This document shows, piece by piece, positions 1-5,062 of a stretch of DNA of 5,062 bases. The notes beneath the pieces were generated by a model. It made no database searches. It was not told the DNA's origin and saw only the letters and a list, made by a program, of their open reading frames with translations. How positions within the stretch are numbered: position 1 is the first letter of the stretch; every line of letters starts with the position of its first letter. This DNA comes from Porticoccaceae bacterium (GTDB lineage Bacteria; Pseudomonadota; Gammaproteobacteria; Pseudomonadales; Porticoccaceae). A program made the translations under genes and the position numbers. The stretch covers positions 1-5,062 of the forward strand of contig PBJN01000055.1 in assembly GCA_002720735.1 (NCBI GenBank), given 5' to 3'.

Positions 1-165
1 GTTCAGAGTTCGCCAAAACTTATCCGTCGAGCAGGAATAGTTGATGTAATCTCCGTTTTATTATTCGGCTCGAATTATTGGTTACCAATGCTTGAAAAGC
101 AAGCTGCCAACCAGAGTGCTAGCCATGCTTTAGAGGGGGAGGATCCAAAGTGTGATAGTAAATGA
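1..165 (+). CDS. Unidentified protein, C-terminal 54 residues (5' end outside window)
   Basis: Frame 1 is open from the first base to a TGA at 163-165, giving 54 residues that enter from the left edge. A moderately hydrophobic stretch (about residues 12-30, AGIVDVISVLLFGSNYWLP) is followed by a polar, low-complexity tail rich in Gln, Ala, Ser, Glu and Asp with one Cys near the end. The hydrophobic part could be a membrane-associated or buried helix, but it is short for a confident transmembrane call. The reading frame is on the same strand as the glutaredoxin-like gene and ends 38 bp before it, so the two could be co-transcribed. I do not recognise the family. No start is visible, and an open frame of this size could arise by chance, so the call rests on frame continuity and tight spacing. 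Confidence 0.5.
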   Translation, partial: VQSSPKLIRRAGIVDVISVLLFGSNYWLPMLEKQAANQSASHALEGEDPKCDSK

Positions 166-203
166 TCTTCATGTAAGGTGGTGCTTACGGTGGTGTCCGA
201 ACG

Positions 204-443
204 ATGCCTGAGGTAGTGCTGTACACTGGCCCAAATTGCCATCTTTGTGATCATGCTGAAGAGTTTTTGAAACCCCTTCTCGTGCGGCATGATATAAAAA
301 TGACGAAGAGGGATATTTCTTCTGATATCAGTTTGAAAAAAAAGTATGGATTGCGAATCCCTGTTCTTCTTTTTAACGGCGTGATTGAGATAGATTGGCC
401 GTTTACAACATTTCAGATTGAGGAGCTCATAAATAATCTTTAA
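204..443 (+). CDS. Glutaredoxin-like thioredoxin-fold protein (DUF836 type)
   Basis: This is a complete 79-residue cytosolic protein with no signal peptide. It opens with a beta strand (VVLYTGPNCHLC) carrying a CxxC redox pair at Cys12 and Cys15 at the start of the first helix. The cis-proline of the thioredoxin fold is at Pro53 in RIPVLL, followed by the short C-terminal strands and helix. The size and the 'GPNCHLCDHAEE' wording fit the short glutaredoxin-like DUF836 family found in many proteobacteria. A thiol-disulfide role is expected, but the partner is unknown. The start is ATG 204: an in-frame TAA at 174-176 excludes a longer form, and no other start codon lies between. The ribosome-binding site is weak (GGTGG at 189-193), which suggests low expression or coupling to the gene upstream. 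The stop is one base from the stop of yaiI on the other strand. Confidence 0.88.
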   Translation: MPEVVLYTGPNCHLCDHAEEFLKPLLVRHDIKMTKRDISSDISLKKKYGLRIPVLLFNGVIEIDWPFTTFQIEELINNL

Positions 444-444
444 A

Positions 445-894
445 TTACAAATAATGTTTTGTTATAAATCTATCTAAAGCATTCGCAAATGCCATGCGAT
501 CACGTTTCGATAAGGGTGGCGGTCCTCCTACATGAAGTCCGGATCCTCGGATTGATTCCATGAAATCTCGAATATTTAATTTTGATCTAATATTCTCCGG
601 GGTATACAATTCTCCCCGAGGATTAAGGGCGTGGCCGCCAGCGTCAATTATCTCTGCGGCTAACGGTATATCGGCTGTAATTGTGAGGTCGCCTTTGGAA
701 ATGTGATTTAATATATAGTTATCTGCAACGTCAAAGCCTTTCGGTACCTGTATCATTTTAATCTTGGTTGTGCGAGGGATGGGTAATTCCGTATTGGCAA
801 CAAAGATTACAGGTAATTGAGTCCGTTCTGCCACTCGGTAGAGAATATCTTTTACTGGTTTTGGGCAGGCATCGGCATCAACGTAAATTTTCAT
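445..894 (-). CDS. yaiI: YaiI/YqxD family protein (UPF0178, DUF188)
   Basis: This 149-residue protein follows the pattern of the YaiI/YqxD family closely along its whole length. It has the N-terminal VDADACP (residues 5-11), GFDVADN (53-59), ITADIPLA (72-79), LNPRGE (90-95), the RDFM region (109-112) and GGPPPLSKRDRMAFANALD (123-141). The family has a PIN-like fold; the Asp residues in VDAD and TAD resemble a metal-binding nuclease site, but no function is established as far as I know. The start is chosen as ATG 894-892 because family members begin MKIxVDADACP or MTIWVDADACP. A TTG at 903-901 would add three residues and has no better ribosome-binding site. The gene is divergent from thrS and ends tail-to-tail with the glutaredoxin-like gene, with a single base between the stop codons. 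Confidence 0.95.
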   Translation of the reverse strand: MKIYVDADACPKPVKDILYRVAERTQLPVIFVANTELPIPRTTKIKMIQVPKGFDVADNYILNHISKGDLTITADIPLAAEIIDAGGHALNPRGELYTPENIRSKLNIRDFMESIRGSGLHVGGPPPLSKRDRMAFANALDRFITKHYL

Positions 895-981
895 AGAAGT
901 CAAACTACCGAATAGTGAGTGTTACCTTTGCAATATTTATGTCGGTTTATCAGTATTGATTGCTTGAATCTGCACTCCTTG

Positions 982-993
982 ATAGTAAACTAT
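982..993. repeat. Short inverted repeat ATAGT-AA-ACTAT
   Basis: This is a perfect 5-bp inverted repeat around two bases. It lies inside the candidate thrS promoter spacer and overlaps the candidate yaiI -10. The position would suit an operator half-site pair, but the repeat is short and AT-rich, so chance is a fair explanation. Confidence 0.3.
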
Positions 994-1051
994 AGACACT
1001 TTTTATGAAAAAGATACAAATTATGCAGCTTTTTTGTGAGCGGAACCCGCC

Positions 1052-1056
1052 GGAGG
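1052..1056 (+). promoter_or_regulatory. thrS ribosome-binding site
   Basis: GGAGG lies seven bases before ATG 1064 and is the strongest Shine-Dalgarno in the window. It directly follows a possible four-pair stem, GCGG (1040-1043) with CCGC (1047-1050), whose loop is three bases. That stem stops just before the Shine-Dalgarno and would leave it exposed. Confidence 0.85.
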
Positions 1057-1063
1057 AAAAAAG

Positions 1064-2992
1064 ATGCCGATCGTTACACTCCCTGATTTTTCTACCAGAA
1101 ACTATAGTGAAGGCGTTACGGTTTTTGAAGTAGCGCATGATATCGGTCCGGGACTTGCGAAGGCCACCGTAGCAGGGCTTGTTGATGGTGTGGAGGTCGA
1201 TTCAGCATTTCGAATTGACAAAGATTCGACGCTTGAAATTATAACGGAACGCTCTGAAGCAGGATTAGCGATCATCCGTCACTCGACGGCCCATCTCATG
1301 GCTATGGCGGTCAAACAACTGTTTCCGGAAGCACAGGTAACTATCGGTCCGGTAATTGATAATGGTTTTTATTATGACTTTGCATATAAACGTGCTTTTT
1401 CACCAGATGATATAAATGCTATTGAAGAGCTTATGAAAGAGCTTGCGAAGCAAGATCACAAGATTTCTCGGGAAGAATGGTGTCGAAATGAGGCTGAGGT
1501 TTTTTTTCTCGATATTGGTGAAGAGTATAAGGCTGAGATTATCAAAAGTATTCCTGCAAATGAGTCAATAAGTTTGTACAGGCAGGGTTCATTTGTGGAT
1601 TTATGTCGAGGCCCCCATGTGCCCTCCACTGGGCGATTAACTGCCTTTAAATTATTAAAAGTGGCCGGAGCTTATTGGCGTGGAGATCACGAAAATGAGA
1701 TGTTACAAAGAATCTATGGAACGGCTTGGAACACACAAAAAGAACTAAAAACGCATCTCCAGAATTTAGAGGAGGCTGAAAAAAGGGATCACCGAAAAAT
1801 TGGAAAAAAACTAGATTTATTCCACATACAAGACGAGGCGCCTGGCTCTATTTTTTGGCACCCTAGGGGATGGACGATATATCGAGTTATTGAGCAGTAT
1901 ATGCGAGCGAAGCAGCTTGAGGAGGGATATGAAGAGATCAAGACTCCGCAATTAGTTGATCTTTCACTTTGGGAAAAATCTGGTCATGCTGATAAATTCG
2001 GAGAAGACATGTATGTTCTCGCAACAGATGATAGGAACTATGTGGTTAAGCCGATGAATTGTCCATGCCATGTTCAGGTATTTAATCAGGGTTTAAAAAG
2101 TTATCGAGATTTACCAATAAGATTAGCCGAATTCGGGTCATGTCACCGAAATGAACCGTCAGGTTCTCTGCATGGAATAATGCGCGTGCGATCATTTACG
2201 CAAGACGATGCGCATATTTTCTGTACAGACGGGCAAATTCAAGTTGAAGTGTCCAAATTTATCGATTTTTTGCATGATGTATACACAGATTTTGGGTTTA
2301 ACGACATTCTTTACAGGCTTTCAACCCGGCCGAAAAATCGAGTTGGCTCAGATGAAATATGGGATCGTGCTGAAAAAGCGCTGGCTGATGCGTTGAATGC
2401 CAAAAATCTACAGTGGCAAACCCTGCCGGGTGAGGGAGCTTTTTACGGTCCCAAAATTGAATTTTCTCTGAAAGATGTGATAGGAAGGATTTGGCAATTA
2501 GGCACGATCCAAGTGGATTTTTCAATGCCCGAACGTCTGGATGCTCAATATGTTGCTGAGGATGGATCCAGGCATGTACCTGTTATGTTACATCGTGCCA
2601 TACTCGGATCCTTTGAAAGGTTCATCGGTATTTTAACAGAGCATTATGAAGGAGTGTTTCCACTTTGGTTGGCGCCGGAACAAGTCGTTGTCATGAACAT
2701 TACCGATTCTCAACGTCAATATGCTTATGAAATTACAAATTCATTGCGGAATAGGGGTTATAGAGCAATTTCGGACTTGAGAAACGAGAAGATCGGCTAT
2801 AAAATCCGGCATCATTCGATGCGAAGAGTGCCTTATTTAGTGGTTGTTGGGAAAAAAGAAAAGGATTCTTTGACGGTGTCCGTGCGATCCCAAGCAGGTT
2901 TAGATCATGGCATAATGACGTTAGATGAAATATCTGAGATGTTGACTGCGGAGGTTCATTCTCGGGGAATTAACAATGGTTCAATGGAGTAA
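1064..2992 (+). CDS. thrS: Threonyl-tRNA synthetase
   Basis: ThrRS is a cytosolic homodimer that charges tRNA-Thr with threonine and hydrolyses mischarged Ser-tRNA-Thr. The protein is 642 residues, the same length as the E. coli enzyme as I recall it. A TGS domain covers about 1-61. The editing domain follows, with His73 and His77 (HSTAH) and Cys182 and His186 (CRGPH), the four editing-site residues at the same numbers as in E. coli. The class II catalytic core runs from about 243 to 535, with motif 2 near [12 protein letters not shown] (353-364). The zinc ligands that read threonine are Cys333 (NCPCH), His384 (DDAHIF) and His510 (MLHRAI). The anticodon-binding domain fills about 536-642 ([22 protein letters not shown]). 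The start is ATG 1064 with a strong Shine-Dalgarno. It is the first gene of the operon and its stop lies five bases before infC. A Met occupies position 488, equivalent to Leu489 of E. coli. Confidence 0.98.
   Translation: MPIVTLPDFSTRNYSEGVTVFEVAHDIGPGLAKATVAGLVDGVEVDSAFRIDKDSTLEIITERSEAGLAIIRHSTAHLMAMAVKQLFPEAQVTIGPVIDNGFYYDFAYKRAFSPDDINAIEELMKELAKQDHKISREEWCRNEAEVFFLDIGEEYKAEIIKSIPANESISLYRQGSFVDLCRGPHVPSTGRLTAFKLLKVAGAYWRGDHENEMLQRIYGTAWNTQKELKTHLQNLEEAEKRDHRKIGKKLDLFHIQDEAPGSIFWHPRGWTIYRVIEQYMRAKQLEEGYEEIKTPQLVDLSLWEKSGHADKFGEDMYVLATDDRNYVVKPMNCPCHVQVFNQGLKSYRDLPIRLAEFGSCHRNEPSGSLHGIMRVRSFTQDDAHIFCTDGQIQVEVSKFIDFLHDVYTDFGFNDILYRLSTRPKNRVGSDEIWDRAEKALADALNAKNLQWQTLPGEGAFYGPKIEFSLKDVIGRIWQLGTIQVDFSMPERLDAQYVAEDGSRHVPVMLHRAILGSFERFIGILTEHYEGVFPLWLAPEQVVVMNITDSQRQYAYEITNSLRNRGYRAISDLRNEKIGYKIRHHSMRRVPYLVVVGKKEKDSLTVSVRSQAGLDHGIMTLDEISEMLTAEVHSRGINNGSME
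2986..2989 (+). promoter_or_regulatory. infC ribosome-binding site, overlapping the end of thrS
   Basis: GGAG sits in the last codons of thrS, eight bases before the AUU at 2998. This is good spacing for that codon and far too distant for the TTG at 3058, so it supports the AUU start. Because the site lies at the thrS stop, infC translation may be coupled to ribosomes finishing thrS. Confidence 0.75.
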
Positions 2993-2997
2993 TATCT

Positions 2998-3525
2998 ATT
3001 AAAAAAGACAGTAAACGACTTCGCCTTAATGAAGAGATATCTGCTGAAGAGGTCAGATTGGTGGATTCAGATGGGAGTCAAGTTGGTATAGTATCAGTTA
3101 AACATGCGTTGGAGGTTTCACGCGACAGAATACTGGATCTAGTTGAGATATCCCCGGATGCTGACCCTCCAGTATGCAAGATAATGGATTATGGGAAGCA
3201 CGTTTTTGACATCAAGAAAAAAATTTCTTTGCAACGAAAAAAACAAAAACAGACCCAAGTTAAAGAAATGAAATTTCGCCCAGGGACTGACGAAGGCGAC
3301 TATCAGATTAAATTGCGCAATGTAACTCGGTTTTTGGAAAACGGTGACAAAGCAAAGGTAACTCTGCGATTTCGCGGAAGAGAGATGGCACATCAGGAAC
3401 TTGGAATGGCCATGGTAAGGAGAATCGAAGAAGATCTGTCCAGTCTAGCTCAGGTAGAACAGCACCCCAAAATGGAAGGACGGCAGATGACAATGGTGCT
3501 GGCTCCGCGTGGAAAAAAAGGGTAG
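2998..3525 (+). CDS. infC: Translation initiation factor IF3, AUU start
   Basis: IF3 binds the 30S subunit, keeps it apart from 50S and rejects wrong start codons and initiator tRNAs. The protein has 175 residues (E. coli about 180). The N-terminal domain reads [18 protein letters not shown] (9-26), then [20 protein letters not shown] (48-67). A Lys/Arg/Gln-rich linker helix follows (about 73-87). The C-terminal domain has [21 protein letters not shown] (88-108), [16 protein letters not shown] (121-136) and [11 protein letters not shown] (160-170). The start is taken as ATT 2998-3000. From there the frame encodes the conserved 'RLNEEI..EEVRL' opening of the family, and no ATG, GTG or TTG exists in frame before TTG 3058, which would delete it. 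A rare AUU start is a known infC trait: in E. coli IF3 discriminates against it and so limits its own synthesis. The same autocontrol is inferred here. Confidence 0.96.
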   Translation: MKKDSKRLRLNEEISAEEVRLVDSDGSQVGIVSVKHALEVSRDRILDLVEISPDADPPVCKIMDYGKHVFDIKKKISLQRKKQKQTQVKEMKFRPGTDEGDYQIKLRNVTRFLENGDKAKVTLRFRGREMAHQELGMAMVRRIEEDLSSLAQVEQHPKMEGRQMTMVLAPRGKKG

Positions 3526-3607
3526 AAAGCTTGATGTCTACAGGGACTATGGAATCCTTTCACTCTCAATTATTGTATGAGGATATTATGAGGATGGAGC
3601 ATAAACA
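3526..3607 (+). promoter_or_regulatory. infC-rpmI intergenic region, candidate L20 translational operator
   Basis: This 82-bp gap is longer than the gaps on either side and lies where E. coli carries the operator through which L20 represses rpmI-rplT translation. It holds a 9-bp tandem repeat at the rpmI ribosome-binding site. ATCCT at 3554-3558 can pair with the AGGAT of either repeat copy, and CTCA at 3565-3568 with either TGAG, giving competing small hairpins. GGAGC at 3596-3600, the rpmI Shine-Dalgarno, is complementary to GCTCC at 3502-3506 inside infC, a possible long-range pairing like that of the E. coli operator. All pairings are short. The function is inferred from position. Confidence 0.4.
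3576..3595 (+). repeat. Tandem direct repeat TATGAGGAT x2 before rpmI
   Basis: TATGAGGAT occurs at 3576-3584 and again at 3587-3595, with AT between the copies (11-nt period). Each copy contains a GAGG Shine-Dalgarno-like core. The true rpmI Shine-Dalgarno, GGAG at 3596-3599, follows directly and is eight bases before ATG 3608. The repeat itself is certain; its role is not. Confidence 0.85.
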
Positions 3608-3802
3608 ATGCCAAAAGTGAAACCACATAGTGGGGCTGCCAAAAGGTTTAAAAAAAATTCTGCTGGATATAAGCACAAGCGTCAGCACAAATCTCACATC
3701 CTCACCAAAATGACAACAAAGCGTAAACGTCATTTGAGAGGCACCAGAATATTGGGTGCATCGGATTCCCCTCGAGTGGATCGTATGCTACGGAGATCAT
3801 AA
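3608..3802 (+). CDS. rpmI: 50S ribosomal protein L35
   Basis: L35 is a small, very basic protein of the large ribosomal subunit. The 64 residues match the family length (E. coli 65). The N-terminus reads [20 protein letters not shown] (1-20), followed by [25 protein letters not shown] (21-45), the Lys/Arg-rich, rRNA-binding part with the conserved HILTK and KRKRHLR segments. The C-terminal 19 residues are less conserved. The start is ATG 3608, preceded by GGAG at eight bases. It lies between infC and rplT, the usual order, and 29 bp before rplT. In E. coli its translation is repressed by L20 and coupled to that of rplT, and the upstream region here would allow the same. Confidence 0.97.
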   Translation: MPKVKPHSGAAKRFKKNSAGYKHKRQHKSHILTKMTTKRKRHLRGTRILGASDSPRVDRMLRRS

Positions 3803-3831
3803 AGTATATAGTTGTTTGACAGGAGAAGAGT

Positions 3832-4188
3832 ATGCCTCGCGTAAAACGTGGTGTCGAAGCCAATCGTAGACATAAAAAAATTTTAAAGCAGGCAAAAGGT
3901 TATTACGGAGCACGAAGCAGAGTATTTCGCGTAGCCGTGCAAGCGGTTACTAAAGCAGGGCAGTATGCATATCGTGATAGGCGGGTAAAAAAACGATTAT
4001 TCAGGAGGCTTTGGATAGCAAGGATTAACGCTCAGTCCAGAAGTGAAGGTTTGGCCTATAGCAGATTGATCGACGGCCTCAGTAAGGCGGGAATTCTCCT
4101 CGACCGGCGTATTTTGGCAGATTTGGCTGTTCATGACAAACCGGCTTTTGGTGCTATCGTGGACCGTGCAAAGGCCGCGCTGTTGTAG
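3832..4188 (+). CDS. rplT: 50S ribosomal protein L20
   Basis: L20 binds 23S rRNA early in 50S assembly and, in several bacteria, represses its own operon by binding mRNA that imitates its rRNA site. The 118 residues equal the usual length. The N-terminal half is basic and very conserved: [35 protein letters not shown] (1-35) and [27 protein letters not shown] (41-67). The C-terminal globular domain, which carries mRNA-operator binding in E. coli, has the expected [22 protein letters not shown] and [12 protein letters not shown] segments. The start is ATG 3832 with AGGAG at 3821-3825, six bases upstream. The next gene, pheS, begins after 113 bp. Confidence 0.98.
   Translation: MPRVKRGVEANRRHKKILKQAKGYYGARSRVFRVAVQAVTKAGQYAYRDRRVKKRLFRRLWIARINAQSRSEGLAYSRLIDGLSKAGILLDRRILADLAVHDKPAFGAIVDRAKAALL

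Positions 4189-5062
<874 letters not shown>

Larger units (their letters stand above)
895..1063. promoter_or_regulatory. Divergent yaiI/thrS intergenic region with candidate promoters
   Basis: This AT-rich gap between the divergent starts must hold the yaiI promoter and probably the main promoter of the thrS operon. The best plus-strand candidate is TTGATA at 979-984 with TTTTAT at 1001-1006 (16-bp spacer), which would give a thrS leader of roughly 50 nt. The best minus-strand candidate is a -10 of TATAGT at 994-989, with a poor TTGTAT at 1019-1014 and a 19-bp spacer. If both are real, the promoters overlap. No tRNA-like hairpin with a Thr anticodon-like loop, of the kind used by E. coli ThrRS to repress its own mRNA, was seen by eye. 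Neither promoter is strong enough to be certain. Confidence 0.35.

Noticed and set aside
75..290. Minus-strand 71-codon frame across the unknown ORF and the glutaredoxin-like gene
   Set aside because: It is antisense to the CxxC-encoding start of a credible gene, with no recognisable domain.
931..958. Inverted repeat CAATA/TATTG with an 18-nt spacer upstream of yaiI
   Set aside because: Five AT-rich pairs with a long loop are expected by chance in this region.
950..1138. Minus-strand 62-codon frame across the thrS start
   Set aside because: It covers the divergent promoter region and the start of thrS, and the composition looks like translated non-coding sequence.
2041..2080. ThrRS has NCPCH rather than the NCPGH of E. 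coli at the zinc ligand, adding a second Cys
   Set aside because: From memory, NCPCH is found in other gammaproteobacterial ThrRS such as those of pseudomonads, so it is a clade variant and not a new metal site.
2298..2525. Minus-strand open frame inside thrS, and similar antisense frames inside infC (3139-3393, 3308-3493) and pheS (4627-4815)
   Set aside because: They lie wholly within conserved genes, show no family features, and follow from the codon use of the sense strand.
3534..3620. 28-codon ORF (ATG 3534 to TGA 3620) crossing the rpmI start, a possible coupling leader peptide
   Set aside because: It has only a poor ribosome-binding site, and the length is within chance for a gap this size. 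It may be tested by ribosome profiling but is not supportable as a gene.

Overview
This window is a conserved bacterial translation operon with three small genes upstream. The order is a partial unknown ORF (+), a glutaredoxin-like gene (+), yaiI (-), then thrS-infC-rpmI-rplT-pheS (all +, pheS cut by the right edge). The gene order, the AUU start of infC, and the wording of ThrRS, IF3, L20 and PheS point to a gammaproteobacterium of moderate to low GC, judged by eye at the low to mid 40s percent. I cannot name the genus.

Left part (1-1063): the C-terminal 54 residues of an unidentified protein are followed after 38 bp by a 79-residue thioredoxin-fold protein with a CHLC redox motif. That gene ends tail-to-tail with yaiI (DUF188/UPF0178 family), with one base between the two stop codons. 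yaiI and thrS diverge from a roughly 170-bp AT-rich region that must hold both promoters. Only weak promoter candidates and a small inverted repeat can be seen there.

Right part (1064-5062): threonyl-tRNA synthetase, initiation factor IF3, ribosomal proteins L35 and L20, and the alpha subunit of phenylalanyl-tRNA synthetase. The gaps are 5, 82, 29 and 113 bp. Together they supply charged Thr- and Phe-tRNA, initiation fidelity and 50S assembly. The real infC start is an AUU at 2998, five bases after the thrS stop, with its Shine-Dalgarno overlapping the end of thrS. A search limited to ATG/GTG/TTG would begin 20 codons too late.

Control regions: the 82-bp infC-rpmI gap has a 9-bp tandem repeat at the rpmI ribosome-binding site and sits where Escherichia coli has its L20 autoregulatory operator. 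The rplT-pheS gap has a 12-bp palindrome but no Phe-rich leader peptide and no intrinsic terminator, so the E. coli pheM attenuator appears to be absent. No mobile element, CRISPR array, tRNA, rRNA or convincing intrinsic terminator was seen. I found no new multi-gene system; the points worth checking are the regulatory ones.
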